From Candidatus Fukatsuia symbiotica (GTDB lineage Bacteria > Pseudomonadota > Gammaproteobacteria > Enterobacterales > Enterobacteriaceae): a stretch of 64,000 nucleotides of DNA. The stretch spans positions 2,728,001-2,792,000 of the forward strand of contig NZ_CP021659.1 in assembly GCF_003122425.1 (NCBI RefSeq), given 5' to 3'. The notes below the pieces were generated by a model, which saw only the letters and a program-made list of their open reading frames with translations, did not search any database and was not told the origin of the DNA. Positions 47,686-56,606 of the stretch are shown one piece after another; the first letter of the stretch is position 1; each line of letters begins with the position of its first letter. The translations under genes were made by a program, and so were the position numbers.

Positions 47686-48000
47686 CTACTTATTTTCAAC
47701 AACAACGGCCAAAATGTCACTTTCTGACATGATCAACATTTCTTCGCCATCAATCTTCTCTACTTTAACCCCGTAGCCATCATTAAAGACAATGACATCA
47801 CCCACTTTCACGTCTAAAGGCCTGACCTTCCCGTCGTCCAAAATACGCCCGTTACCAACCGCAAGGATTTTACCACGTGTTGATTTACCCGCCGCTGAAC
47901 CCGTCAGAACAATACCCCCAGGCGATTTATTTTCAACTTCTTTGCGCTTAACTATAACGCGATCATGTAATGGACGAATGTTTATTTGTTGTTGTGTCAT
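47686..48000 (-). CDS. groS: Co-chaperonin GroES (10 kDa)
   Basis: GroES caps the GroEL ring. The mobile loop region ([20 protein letters not shown]) and the roof and core ([40 protein letters not shown]) match the family. The protein is 104 residues against 97 in E. coli; four extra residues (TQQQ) stand before [15 protein letters not shown]. The ATG at 48000 is preceded by AGGAGAGCGATAA, a good ribosome-binding site, so the extension is probably real. It is the first gene of groESL under a sigma-32 promoter. Confidence 0.97.
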   Translation of the reverse strand: MTQQQINIRPLHDRVIVKRKEVENKSPGGIVLTGSAAGKSTRGKILAVGNGRILDDGKVRPLDVKVGDVIVFNDGYGVKVEKIDGEEMLIMSESDILAVVVENK

Positions 48001-48080
48001 TTATCGCTCTCCTATAAAAAGTCCGTATCAGATGCAGGATTGATACCCATTTACTGTCATCAGCGGTACCATGACCTACT

Positions 48081-48108
48081 AAGTGGGGGCATTGTCACTC
48101 CCTTCAAG
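48081..48108 (-). promoter_or_regulatory. Sigma-32 heat-shock promoter of groESL
   Basis: The minus strand reads CCCCTTGAAGGG (-35 element, CTTGAAG at 48102-48108), then 13 bases, then CCCCCACTT (-10 element, 48081-48089). This matches the E. coli groE sigma-32 promoter (CCCCTTGAA, CCCCATTT) in both boxes and in spacing. It lies about 80 bases upstream of groES. The -35 box is one arm of an 18-bp inverted repeat with 48137-48154. Confidence 0.8.
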
Positions 48109-48204
48109 GGGAAAACCAAAAATTTTTATTTCCTTTGTTTTCCCTTTGAAGGGATTATTAGCTTGTGCAATCCTTACATAATCTTACTTTGGAACGTAAC
48201 AATT

Positions 48205-49311
48205 ATGAAAAAAGTTGGTTTTATCGGCTGGCGTGGTATGGTCGGTTCAGTATTAATGGAACGAATGGAGGCAGAAAAAGATTTTGACGTTATCCACCCT
48301 GTATTTTTTTCTACTTCTTCGGAAAAAAACCAGAAAACACCTGAGATAGGGGGTCGATGCCATGAATTACACCGTGCTGATGATATTGACACATTGTACG
48401 CATTAGACATCATTATCAGCTGCCAAGGAGGAAATTACACCCAAGAAATTCATCCCAAACTGCGTAAAAAAGGCTGGAAAGGCTATTGGATCGATGCTGC
48501 TTCATCGCTGCGCATGGAAGAAGACACCATTATCATTTTAGATCCAGTTAACAAGCCTATGATTGAGCAAGGTATAAACAACGGTATCAAAACCTTTGTC
48601 GGAGGCAATTGTACTGTGAGCCTAATGCTGATGTCGCTGGGCGGTTTGTTTGCTGATGATTTAGTAGAATGGGCTTCTGTGGCAACTTATCAGGCCGCTT
48701 CTGGCGCAGGTGCACGCCATATGAATGAACTTATCAGACAAATGGGTAAATTGCATGGTTGTGTAGCAAACGAATTGCTAAATCCGGCAAAAACCATCCT
48801 CGAGATTGAAAGTAAAGTGACGGCACAGATCCGTAATTGTTCCTTACCCACAGATTGTTTTTCTGTACCGTTGGCAGGCAGTGTGATCCCATGGATAGAT
48901 AGTGCGTTATCTAATGGTCAAAGCCGTGAAGAATGGAAAGGTCAGGCGGAAACCAATAAAATCCTCAACACCAGCACGGTGATCCCAATCGATGGCCTAT
49001 GTGTACGCATAGGGGCACTACGTTGCCATAGCCAGGCATTCACCCTGAAATTAAAAAAAGACACATCGCTAGAAGACATTGAAAAAATTATTGCTCAACA
49101 TAATGAATGGGTACGGGTGATCCCCAACGAGCCAGAACTGACTAAACGTAAACTTACACCAGCTGCGATCACCGGCACGCTGAATACTCCGGTTGGACGT
49201 CTACGTAAACTCAACATGGGGGAGAAGTATTTATCCGCATTTACTGTCGGTGATCAGTTATTGTGGGGAGCCGCTGAACCACTACGTCGTATGCTACGTA
49301 TGTTGCTGTAG
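48205..49311 (+). CDS. asd: Aspartate-semialdehyde dehydrogenase
   Basis: Asd makes aspartate semialdehyde, the branch point for lysine, diaminopimelate, threonine and methionine. The N-terminal NADP-binding [17 protein letters not shown] and the active-site cysteine in [19 protein letters not shown] near residue 136 are intact. [12 protein letters not shown] and [15 protein letters not shown], with the catalytic histidine, follow. The frame is open from 47986 through the groES promoter, but ATG 48205 gives the E. coli start ([11 protein letters not shown]) and 368 residues (E. coli 367). It is divergent from groES. Diaminopimelate supply for the cell wall makes this gene hard to lose. Confidence 0.96.
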   Translation: MKKVGFIGWRGMVGSVLMERMEAEKDFDVIHPVFFSTSSEKNQKTPEIGGRCHELHRADDIDTLYALDIIISCQGGNYTQEIHPKLRKKGWKGYWIDAASSLRMEEDTIIILDPVNKPMIEQGINNGIKTFVGGNCTVSLMLMSLGGLFADDLVEWASVATYQAASGAGARHMNELIRQMGKLHGCVANELLNPAKTILEIESKVTAQIRNCSLPTDCFSVPLAGSVIPWIDSALSNGQSREEWKGQAETNKILNTSTVIPIDGLCVRIGALRCHSQAFTLKLKKDTSLEDIEKIIAQHNEWVRVIPNEPELTKRKLTPAAITGTLNTPVGRLRKLNMGEKYLSAFTVGDQLLWGAAEPLRRMLRMLL

Positions 49312-49332
49312 TTGCATATATCGCAAGAGATC

Positions 49333-49479
49333 TTAGGACCTGTTCCAAATCTTCTTGAGCGACGCTCAGACGAGGAAAAAATGGGCGAAAAAGCGCAGTT
49401 TACATAGAGTAAATGAACATTTTGAGCCCGTTTTTGACGAAGTATCAGCGAGCACAAAAGATTTCGAACAGGTTCTTAG
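49333..49479 (+). repeat. Repeat family B, complete copy
   Basis: A 147-base element: left end TTAGGACCTGTTCCAAATCT, core GAGCGACGCTCAGACGAGGA, right end GATTTCGAACAGGTTCTTAG. The ATG after GAGGAAAAA now opens only an eight-codon frame. Another frame, from 49355, reads HRVNEHFEPVFDEVSASTKD then FEQVL, matching the peptide of the other copies with a short internal deletion. It lies between asd and ygdQ. Confidence 0.8.
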
Positions 49480-49561
49480 GCAGCCACCATTGTGTATGTC
49501 TCCGCCTAAGGTAACCAAGTTTAACCAAGCCACGTCAAAAAACCCGTTTTATAACAATTTT

Positions 49562-50278
49562 TTAACGAGTCATGCGATTTTTTTTACCACGTAACCAATT
49601 TAGCGTCTCAACTCCTATTGAAAAAAACATGGCGAAATAAATGTACCCTTTCGGCACTCGCATTTGAAAACTTTCCAACACTAAAGTCACGCCCACCAAA
49701 ATCAAAAAAGCAAGCGCTAGCATTTTAACCGACGGATTCTGATTGACAAACTCTCCGATAGGCCGAGCAGCAAACATCATCACTCCGACAGCAATCACGA
49801 CCGCAGCCATCATGATAAACAAATGATCAGAGAGCCCAACAGCCGTTATCACAGAATCCAAACTAAAAATAATATCCAGCAACATAATTTGCACAATGGC
49901 ACCCGCAAAGGAACTGACATTACTGCTGTGATAATTTTCATCCCCAGAAATGGATTCGTAGATTTCTTTAGTTGACTTCCAAACCAGAAACAACCCGCCG
50001 CAGAGTAAGATTAAATCACGTGTTGAAATATCATGCTCTACAACAGTAAACAGCGGCTTAGTCAAACCAATGACCCAAGTAATAGAAGCCAGCAAAGCCA
50101 GACGCATCAACATCGCTGCGGTCAAACCAATCCGCCTGGCTTGACTCTGTTGCGCTTTAGGTAATTTTGCCACTACCAGAGAAAGGAAAATAATATTATC
50201 TATACCAAGAATAATCTCCAGGATAGTTAGTGTGCCCAGAGCCAACCAGGCATCAGGATCGGCAATCCATTCGAACAT
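49562..50278 (-). CDS. ygdQ: TerC-family membrane protein YgdQ
   Basis: An integral membrane protein of the TerC family, 238 residues (E. coli YgdQ 237), with about seven hydrophobic segments. The acidic motifs within helices, ILEIILGIDNIIFLSLV near residue 20 and LLDIIFSLDSVITAVGLSDH near 131, are typical of the family and are thought to bind metal ions. Related proteins act in manganese efflux or envelope metal handling; the role of YgdQ itself is not settled. It is downstream of mutH in the same orientation, as in E. coli. Confidence 0.92.
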   Translation of the reverse strand: MFEWIADPDAWLALGTLTILEIILGIDNIIFLSLVVAKLPKAQQSQARRIGLTAAMLMRLALLASITWVIGLTKPLFTVVEHDISTRDLILLCGGLFLVWKSTKEIYESISGDENYHSSNVSSFAGAIVQIMLLDIIFSLDSVITAVGLSDHLFIMMAAVVIAVGVMMFAARPIGEFVNQNPSVKMLALAFLILVGVTLVLESFQMRVPKGYIYFAMFFSIGVETLNWLRGKKNRMTR

Positions 50279-50363
50279 TACCTATACGCCCTATAAAACA
50301 CAAAAGCAGGATTATACGCATTATCTCGCTTAATCATAATCAAGACTGCGTAATTACCCGTTT

Positions 50364-51056
50364 TTAAAGCAGAAAATAGCGAGCCAACAATTCACGGGTA
50401 AAAGCCTTTTTCAGATAAAAACCACGGGGCAATGTCATGATTGGCTGTCCTTTTTCACCAATCGCTTCCGTTAAAGCGTAGCGATTGGCGGCCTTGGGAC
50501 GCAATTGCAAAACTTCACCGTGGCGGGCAGTAATACTCTCAACTTTACCCAGGACGATCAAATCCATCAGTTCTTCCCAATCATGGCGAAGTCGTTTTGT
50601 TTCCTCGGCATTCGGACTCCAGAGCAGAGGAGCACCAATACGGCGATCAGCCAAAGGAATATGCCGCTCTCCTTCCACAGGTACCCATAATACTCTGGAA
50701 AGTTTGTTACGAACATGGCAGCTATCCCAAATAACACCACTATTACCAGTCAATGGAGCAATACAAACAAAAGTGGTTTCTAACGGTACACCTTGAGCAC
50801 TAACCGGGATGGTTTTCAGCTCAATACCGATGTCAGCAAAATCTTGCTCCGGTTTACTACCAGCCTTAGCACCCAGGTAGAATTCCAACAACATGCCTAC
50901 CCAACCTTTTTTTTTCTTCAAATTAGCAGGGATAGTCCACTGAATTCGCCTTGCCAGCTCCCCCAAAGTGAAACCAGACAGCGCTTGAGCACGAAGAAAG
51001 AGCTGATGTTCATCACATGGTGGTAACGGAGAGAGTAAATACACACGAGACCTCAT
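50364..51056 (-). CDS. mutH: DNA mismatch repair endonuclease MutH
   Basis: MutH nicks the unmethylated strand at hemimethylated GATC sites when MutL, also in this window, activates it. The catalytic residues Asp72, Glu79 and Lys81 lie in [23 protein letters not shown]-like [37 protein letters not shown] and the C-terminal [20 protein letters not shown] also match E. coli MutH (229 residues; here 230). It is divergent from rppH and followed by ygdQ, the same neighbourhood as in E. coli. Its presence suggests Dam-directed repair is still working. Confidence 0.96.
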   Translation of the reverse strand: MRSRVYLLSPLPPCDEHQLFLRAQALSGFTLGELARRIQWTIPANLKKKKGWVGMLLEFYLGAKAGSKPEQDFADIGIELKTIPVSAQGVPLETTFVCIAPLTGNSGVIWDSCHVRNKLSRVLWVPVEGERHIPLADRRIGAPLLWSPNAEETKRLRHDWEELMDLIVLGKVESITARHGEVLQLRPKAANRYALTEAIGEKGQPIMTLPRGFYLKKAFTRELLARYFLL

Positions 51057-51467
51057 TTCAAAACCAATTGTGCAGCAAAACCTATCAACAGATTAAAAAA
51101 CAAACTAAAAACTAAACCAGCATGCAAATTCCCTTATCAGGCTAAGCGATAGCAAATAATAGCATGAATTAGATGATGTTTTTTTAACAGGTAGATGGCG
51201 GTCATTTTTGTCATTTTTATTTTATGCACCAGTTTTCAACAATAATAAACAGGATTTTACCTGTTTATCCACAGATTTTTGGGATAACCTTATTAAATTG
51301 ACACTGTTCTTTCAATTTATGATCTTGACATAGAAAATTTTTATATATCCACAAATTGCACGCAAAAATTGTCATCTTACATGAACCAATAAGCAGTAGT
51401 TTACCGCTTGTAGCTATTGTGAAACAATCGGGGTATCTTTAAATTCTAAGCTGATCGAGGTGGTCTG
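51057..51467. other. AT-rich intergenic region with DnaA-box-like sites
   Basis: A gap of about 410 bases between the divergent mutH and rppH genes. It holds a perfect 9-mer DnaA box TTATCCACA (51265-51273), an 8/9 match ATATCCACA (51345-51353) and a weaker reverse match in GGGATAACC (51281-51289). A small inverted repeat AAACAGG...CCTGTTT abuts the perfect box. Both divergent promoters must lie here, but none was confidently placed. Confidence 0.45.
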
Positions 51468-51968
51468 GTGATTGATGATGACGGCTACCGCCCGAATGTT
51501 GGTATTGTAATCTGTAATCGACAAGGGCAGGTTCTATGGGCTCGGCGTCATGGTCAGCACTCTTGGCAATTTCCTCAGGGCGGGATCAACCCCGGCGAAA
51601 CACCAGAGCAGGCGATGTACCGTGAACTCTTTGAAGAGGTCGGTCTCAGTAGAAAAAATGTTCGTGTACTGGCTTCGAGCCGCAACTGGTTACGTTACAA
51701 ATTACCTAAACGTTTAGTACGTTGGGATACAAAGCCGGTGTGTATCGGTCAAAAACAACGCTGGTTTTTGTTACAACTGATAGGGAATGATACCGATATC
51801 AATATGCAATGCAGTAATGTCCCCGAGCTTGACGGCTGGCTCTGGGTGAGTTACTGGTACCCAGTACGTCAGGTTGTTTCTTTCAAACGCGATGTATACC
51901 GCAGAGTTATGAAAGAATTCGCAACCACGGTGATAGCAATGCACGCCATTACCAATAATCGAAGATAA
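51468..51968 (+). CDS. rppH: RNA pyrophosphohydrolase RppH
   Basis: RppH removes pyrophosphate from the 5' end of mRNAs, opening them to RNase E decay. The Nudix box [20 protein letters not shown], continuing VGL, is complete at about residues 38-60. Downstream, [31 protein letters not shown] and the C-terminal [20 protein letters not shown] match E. coli closely. The start is a GTG at 51468, preceded by GAGGTGGTCTG; the first residues ([16 protein letters not shown]) match the family start. At 166 residues it is about ten shorter than E. coli (176), missing only the variable tail. Confidence 0.96.
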   Translation: MIDDDGYRPNVGIVICNRQGQVLWARRHGQHSWQFPQGGINPGETPEQAMYRELFEEVGLSRKNVRVLASSRNWLRYKLPKRLVRWDTKPVCIGQKQRWFLLQLIGNDTDINMQCSNVPELDGWLWVSYWYPVRQVVSFKRDVYRRVMKEFATTVIAMHAITNNRR

Positions 51969-52021
51969 TCAATATTATTGACTACCTACACCATCATCAT
52001 AGTTGCAACCTTTATTTTACT

Positions 52022-52921
52022 TTACTTGCTCATTACCAGTTTCAAACCTATCAGAATAATGTCAGGTATTTTTTCGCCTTTTAGTACTTTATCGGCCATT
52101 TCCACACCTTTCGCGCCAATCTGTTCCGGTTGCTGAGCAATGGTCGCCGCCATTTCACCACTTTTAACCGTTTTAACCGCTTCATCAGTGCCGTCGAATC
52201 CTACCACTAGCACATCCATTCTTTTCAGGTTCTGCAAAGTCTGCAAAGCACCCAACGCCATTTCATCATTTTGCGCAAATACGGCCTGAATATTAGGGTA
52301 AAGAGTTAACAACTCTTGCATCACATGCATCCCGTCTGTGCGATCATAGTGCGCCGGTTGGCTGGCCAATAAGTTAAACTTATGTTGCTTTACTGATTGC
52401 CTAAAACCTTCAGCACGTTCACGCACTCCTGAAGAAACAACGATCCCCTCCAGTTGTACAACTCTAGCACCATCACCCAGTTTACGTGCAATAAAATCAC
52501 CCGCCATTTTTGAACCCAGGATATTATCAGAAGTAATATGACTTTTTACTGTGACACCATGCGCTATGCGATCCAGTGTGATAACTGGAATGTTAACCTC
52601 ATTTGCCAACTTAACCGAGTTACCTGCCGCATTGGAATTAACCGTACTGATTAACAAGAATTTAACGTCGGAACGCATTGTCAAAGATTGAACATTGAGT
52701 AGCTCTGTAGCTGAATTATTTCTTGAATCGTACACCTCTAAAGTATAACCCAATTTATCTGCTTCCTTTTGTGCCCCTTCTTTCATTGAAATAAAAAATG
52801 GATTACATGGATTATCTAGAGTAGGAACAACCAGTGCAATGGTATCTTTAGCCAACACCTGAGTACTGGCAATAAAACTTAATACCACTAAAATCGGGGT
52901 ACCCCATTTATTTATTTTCAT
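52022..52921 (-). CDS. rbsB: Periplasmic ribose-binding protein RbsB (orphan)
   Basis: A periplasmic sugar-binding protein, closest to ribose-binding RbsB of the ribose ABC transporter. A signal peptide (PILVVLSFIASTQVLA-K) precedes the mature start KDTIALVVPTLDNP. The hinge and ligand regions FAQNDEMALGALQTLQ, VVGFDGTDEA and IAQQPEQIGAKGVEMADKVL match RbsB. Length is 299 residues (E. coli 296). A nine-base tandem duplication gives NPCNPFF where E. coli has NNPFF, near a ligand-contacting segment. None of rbsD, rbsA, rbsC, rbsK or rbsR is adjacent, so its transporter is unknown. RbsB also serves as a chemotaxis ligand in E. coli, but no such role can be claimed here. Confidence 0.88.
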   Translation of the reverse strand: MKINKWGTPILVVLSFIASTQVLAKDTIALVVPTLDNPCNPFFISMKEGAQKEADKLGYTLEVYDSRNNSATELLNVQSLTMRSDVKFLLISTVNSNAAGNSVKLANEVNIPVITLDRIAHGVTVKSHITSDNILGSKMAGDFIARKLGDGARVVQLEGIVVSSGVRERAEGFRQSVKQHKFNLLASQPAHYDRTDGMHVMQELLTLYPNIQAVFAQNDEMALGALQTLQNLKRMDVLVVGFDGTDEAVKTVKSGEMAATIAQQPEQIGAKGVEMADKVLKGEKIPDIILIGLKLVMSK

Positions 52922-53273
52922 CCATATGCCTCCAAAAAACCCTGTCGTTCAAAACCCTGTATATTTAATCACAAAGCGTAAGCAATTCACCCGGGCAATT
53001 AAACGTTACCATGTTTTAATCATCCTTTTGTACACCGACAATTTATCTTATCGTGAAAAATGGGATCGGTTCAAAAAATTTTCTGTCAAAAAGCAGAAAT
53101 ATACTATCAAAAAATCTCGTGCCGGGTTCATCCATCATTACCAAGAGGTGAAAAAAAACAATTCGTTACCCGCTAAGTGTTCTAAACGCCGCATTTTTTA
53201 ACTTACTGCCAATTGCGTTTTACCAATCCTTTTTACAGACAGTATAAAAAAAGTAAATAAACACTCTGAATTC

Positions 53274-53324
53274 ATTTCTGACGAAGTATCAGCGAGCACA
53301 ACAGATTTCGAATAAGCTCTAAGA
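53274..53324 (+). repeat. Repeat family B, right-half copy
   Basis: The sequence TTTCTGACGAAGTATCAGCG, then AGCACAACAGATTTCGAATA and AGCTCTAAG, matches the right half of the copies at 49333 and 57832. The left half is missing. Confidence 0.65.
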
Positions 53325-53621
53325 TATCAATGTTGTCCTGTTGCTAATGGCCAACTAACAAATATTATTTAGTAATACACAGAAAAAAACAATTAAATAT
53401 AAAAAATATCTTTAAGCTATTGCTATAACATTTTACGTGTATTAGTAAACTGATAACGCAATGACGATAAATAAACAAGCCATTCTGTCATTAAATCTAT
53501 TTAATAATTTACAAAATTAATAGTGAAATAAAATTTTTAACATCCCCATACTAAAAATAAGCAATATCAAGTCACTTTTTCTTACAGTTAAAAATTTATT
53601 GCCTTCTGGAAAGCCTACTCA

Positions 53622-53764
53622 AAATCTTGCAAAACCTACTACATACTGCAAATTCTGTGCTACCTGGTGCTCGCAATCCTCACGTACTCGCATGTACACT
53701 GCGGGTTACTGTGCTCCAAGCACCTTAAATTCGCATAACACACTACGGTTTTGCAAGAAGTCTA
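53622..53764 (+). repeat. Repeat family A, near-complete copy
   Basis: About 143 bases with a left end AATCTTGCAAAACCTACT and a right end ACGGTTTTGCAAGAAGTCTA. The core CTCGCAATCCTCACGTACTC followed by GCATGTACACTGCGG is shared with the copies at 16467 and 56385. It lies about 110 bases upstream of alaA. Confidence 0.75.
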
Positions 53765-53872
53765 ATACAGAAGCGTAAGTCTTCAAAAACCTGCAACGTC
53801 GGAGTACATTGAGCGGCATCTGCCTTGTTCTCATGTGAAAGATCGATTTTAACCAACAGAAGGCTTATTTTT

Positions 53873-55108
53873 ATGTTACTTATTGAGAAATCTAGTAAAC
53901 CGATTAAGAAATCCAGCAAACTGGAAAACGTGGGTTACGACATTCGTGGCCCAGTACTAAAAGAAGCAAAACGCCTTGAAGGGGAAGGCCATAAAGTACT
54001 GAAGCTCAACATTGGCAACCCAGCACCTTTCGGTTTCAGTGCACCCGATGAAATTTTAGTCGATGTTATCCGTAATCTACCGACGGCTCAAGGCTATTGT
54101 GACTCCAAGGGGCTATATTCGGCACGTAAAGCCATCATGCAGTACTATCAAGCACAGGGAATGCATGATCTGACAGTGGAAGATATTTACATTGGTAACG
54201 GTGTTTCCGAGCTTATCCAGCAAGCAATGCAAGCATTACTCAATACTGACGACGAAATGCTCATACCTGCACCTGACTACCCACTATGGACTGCCGTGGT
54301 ATCATTATCGAACGGTAAAGCGGTACATTACCTCTGTGATGAAGGTGCTGATTGGTTTCCTGATCTTGGTGACATTCGCAAAAAGATCACGCCAAATACT
54401 CGCGGCATTGTGATCATCAACCCAAACAACCCAACGGGGGCAGTTTATAGCAAAGATCTATTAAAGGATATCGTGGCAATCGCTCGTGAACATGATCTGA
54501 TTATTTTCGCCGATGAAATCTACGACAAGATCCTCTATGACGATGCGATACATCATCCTATTGCTACCCTGGCCCCTGATCTGTTCACCGTGACTTTTAG
54601 CGGTTTATCCAAAACCTATCGTGTCGCTGGTTTTCGCCAAGGCTGGATGGTATTAAATGGCCCCAAAAAACACGCGACAAGCTACATCGAAGGCTTGGAC
54701 ATGCTGTCTTCAATGCGCCTCTGCGCCAACGTGCCAATGCAACATGCCATCCAGGCAGCATTAGGGGGCTATCAGAGTATCAATGAATTTATTAAGCCAG
54801 GGGGACGTTTGTATGAACAACGTAACCAAGCCTGGGAGCAGATCAATCAGATCGAAGGCGTGAGTTGCGTTAAACCTCGTGGAGCGCTCTACATGTTTCC
54901 ACGTATTGATAAACGCTTTAAGGTGTACAACGATGAAAAAATGGTGTTGGATCTACTGTCGCAAGAAAAAGTATTATTGGTGCATGGTAGCGCATTTCAT
55001 TGGCCTGATCCGGATCACTTTCGTATTGTCATCCTACCCGCTGTCGATGAATTGACGACGGCAATCGGAAAGCTAGCGCAATTTTTTAAAAAATATAAGC
55101 AGAAGTGA
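53873..55108 (+). CDS. alaA: Glutamate-pyruvate aminotransferase AlaA
   Basis: AlaA is a PLP-dependent enzyme making alanine from pyruvate and glutamate. Fold-type I motifs are present: GYCDSKGLYSARKAI near 67, INPNNPTGAVYSKDLL near 183, and the PLP lysine in FSGLSKTYRVAGFRQGW near 246. The frame opens at 53825, but ATG 53873 with AGAAGG nine bases before it is preferred. The first 20 residues contain a diverged seven-codon duplication (IEKSSKP, IKKSSKL) relative to E. coli, whose protein starts MSPIEKSSKLENV, so it is 411 residues against 405. yfbR follows, as in E. coli. Confidence 0.95.
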   Translation: MLLIEKSSKPIKKSSKLENVGYDIRGPVLKEAKRLEGEGHKVLKLNIGNPAPFGFSAPDEILVDVIRNLPTAQGYCDSKGLYSARKAIMQYYQAQGMHDLTVEDIYIGNGVSELIQQAMQALLNTDDEMLIPAPDYPLWTAVVSLSNGKAVHYLCDEGADWFPDLGDIRKKITPNTRGIVIINPNNPTGAVYSKDLLKDIVAIAREHDLIIFADEIYDKILYDDAIHHPIATLAPDLFTVTFSGLSKTYRVAGFRQGWMVLNGPKKHATSYIEGLDMLSSMRLCANVPMQHAIQAALGGYQSINEFIKPGGRLYEQRNQAWEQINQIEGVSCVKPRGALYMFPRIDKRFKVYNDEKMVLDLLSQEKVLLVHGSAFHWPDPDHFRIVILPAVDELTTAIGKLAQFFKKYKQK

Positions 55109-55140
55109 TTATCCATCTAGCCAGTACAACTCACTAAGCA

Positions 55141-55180
55141 CCTATGCGAAATCGTCTGAGCAATACTCAGACGGTGAAAA
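55141..55180 (+). repeat. Hairpin, probable fragment of repeat family B
   Basis: The sequence CCTATGCGAAATCGTCTGAG then CAATACTCAGACGGTG contains an 8-base stem (CGTCTGAG/CTCAGACG) and resembles the family B core around GCTCAGACGAGG. It sits 30 bases after the alaA stop and might weakly terminate transcription; no T-run follows. Confidence 0.4.
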
Positions 55181-55302
55181 GTCTATCAAATTCATTGCTC
55201 ATCTCGGGTGTTGTCTATATGCTTACCGCCTACTTAGCAAATATCCGGTATCACAATAAAATAAATAAAAATGAAGTGGTTGAATAACGTGGAGCATTCG
55301 CT

Positions 55303-55959
55303 ATGAGTCATTTTTTCGCCCATTTATCTCGTCTTACCCTGATCCACCGCTGGCCGTTAATGCGCAATGTGCGTATCGAAAATGTCTCCGAGCACAGCTT
55401 ACAGGTTGCCTTTATTGCTCATGCCTTGGCTGTCATTAAAAACCGTAAATTCGATGGCAAACTCAATGCCGAGCGAGTAGCACTGCTGGCGATGTATCAC
55501 GACGCTAGCGAAATTATCACCGGCGATTTACCAACAACAATAAAATATTACAATCAGCAAATCGCCCATGAATATAAAAAGATTGAAAATATTGCCCAAC
55601 AAACATTGATAGAAATGTTACCAAAAGAATTACAAGATGATTTTCGTTATCTACTCGACGAATGTTATTGTAGCAAGGATGAAAAACAATTAGTAAAACA
55701 AGCCGATGATTTATCGGCTTATCTAAAATGCCTGGAAGAATTATCAGCCGGTAATAAAGAATTTGCTCCGGCTAAAGCACGATTAGAAAAAAAACTGCTG
55801 AAAGAACCGTCCTCTGAATTGACCTATTTTATGCAAAATTTTGTGCCAAGTTTCAGTATGTCACTGCAGGAAATGAGTCTAAATTCGCATCACAAGTCGT
55901 CGAAAAATGTTTCGTCTAACTGCCCAAACGCAGATTTAAGTAATTCAGCCAACGATTGA
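55303..55959 (+). CDS. yfbR: 5'-deoxynucleotidase YfbR
   Basis: YfbR is an HD-domain phosphohydrolase that removes phosphate from deoxyribonucleoside 5'-monophosphates in nucleotide salvage. HD-domain residues are visible in [20 protein letters not shown] (about residues 28-47) and the HD pair in [20 protein letters not shown] near 69. [20 protein letters not shown] follows. The protein is 218 residues, about 19 longer than E. coli (199). The tail after [13 protein letters not shown] is not conserved and runs 70 bases into the 3' end of the convergent yfbV, as if the original stop had been lost. Confidence 0.94.
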   Translation: MSHFFAHLSRLTLIHRWPLMRNVRIENVSEHSLQVAFIAHALAVIKNRKFDGKLNAERVALLAMYHDASEIITGDLPTTIKYYNQQIAHEYKKIENIAQQTLIEMLPKELQDDFRYLLDECYCSKDEKQLVKQADDLSAYLKCLEELSAGNKEFAPAKARLEKKLLKEPSSELTYFMQNFVPSFSMSLQEMSLNSHHKSSKNVSSNCPNADLSNSAND

Positions 55960-56347
55960 TAAGTTGGCGTTGTTTCAACAGGCACCACTCTCTTACCCGC
56001 TTCGCTTAATTTCTGGCGCACACTATGAAACCACTGTAACAAAGTTAGCGGCAATGGCATCATCGATCGCTTACCCAACCACCATAATCCCTGCAATGGT
56101 AAACTACAGGCAAAGAATGCCGTGGCAATAGCCGGAGCCAGCTGCCCCCTAACGCTATCTGCCAAGTTAGTGTAAAAATCGCCAACGGTGGCATAAAACG
56201 GATGCCGAAGAGCGTCATATTAACGACACGATTTTCGGCAAAAATCGGTGCCAGGCGTCTGTCTAACGGCCAGGTTTTCATATATTTCTTCCCACGTTGG
56301 AGTATCTGAAACCAGCCTATCACCGGATCCGAGGGATTGTTCGTCAT
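55890..56347 (-). pseudogene. yfbV: YfbV (DUF412) membrane protein, one-base frameshift
   Basis: YfbV is a small inner membrane protein of the DUF412 family; in E. coli it has been linked to the organisation of the Ter region of the chromosome. From ATG 56347 the N-terminus reads GKKYMKTWPLDRRLAPIFAE and [20 protein letters not shown]. There the frame is lost in a G5 run of the coding strand (56145-56149). One extra G restores [20 protein letters not shown] and the C-terminus [20 protein letters not shown] through [10 protein letters not shown], giving about 151 residues as in E. coli. The 3' end overlaps yfbR by 70 bases. The gene is next to ackA as in E. coli; yfbS, yfbT and yfbU are missing. 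Confidence 0.88.
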
Positions 56348-56384
56348 AACTTACCTCTATTTTTACCGAAAAAATTAAAATCTC

Positions 56385-56536
56385 CTGCGTTGCGCAGCAC
56401 TCGCAATCTCTTTGTACTCTGTGTACACTCCGATTGCTACGCGCCCTGTGCCTGAAACTTCATATAACGAACTACGGTTTCGGGTAGCCTATGGCTTTCA
56501 AGTCACCTTCGGCTTTCAGCTTTTGCAAGAGGTCTA
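56385..56536 (+). repeat. Repeat family A, divergent copy
   Basis: The core GCACTCGCAATCTCTTTGTA and the segment AACTTCATATAACGAACTAC match family A, and the right end is TTTTGCAAGAGGTCTA. About 35 bases (GGGTAGCCTATGGCTTTCAA and on) are inserted before the right terminus. The left terminus is poorly preserved. It lies between yfbV and ackA. Confidence 0.65.
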
Positions 56537-56606
56537 TTCTAGTCGATCTCTCTCCCTTTAAACTTGTGGTTTAATTTAGCCAGTAAACAAAAAAATAGGT
56601 ACTTCC

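Larger units (their letters stand above)
52922..53872. other. Gene-poor region between rbsB and alaA
   Basis: About 950 bases. A lysine-rich 91-codon frame at 52926-53201 resembles no known protein and has no clear ribosome-binding site, so I do not call it a gene. Then come a family B right-half copy (53274-53324), an AT-rich stretch with stops in all frames (53325-53620), a nearly full family A element (53622-53764), and about 100 bases of probable alaA leader. Confidence 0.5.

Noticed and set aside
51057..51467. Chromosomal replication origin at the DnaA-box cluster
   Set aside because: Only one perfect box, no 13-mer array, and no mnmG, mioC, dnaA or dnaN nearby; a full oriC is not supported.
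52926..53201. A 91-codon lysine-rich frame between rbsB and alaA
   Set aside because: No recognisable family, no convincing ribosome-binding site, and composition typical of AT-rich non-coding DNA.
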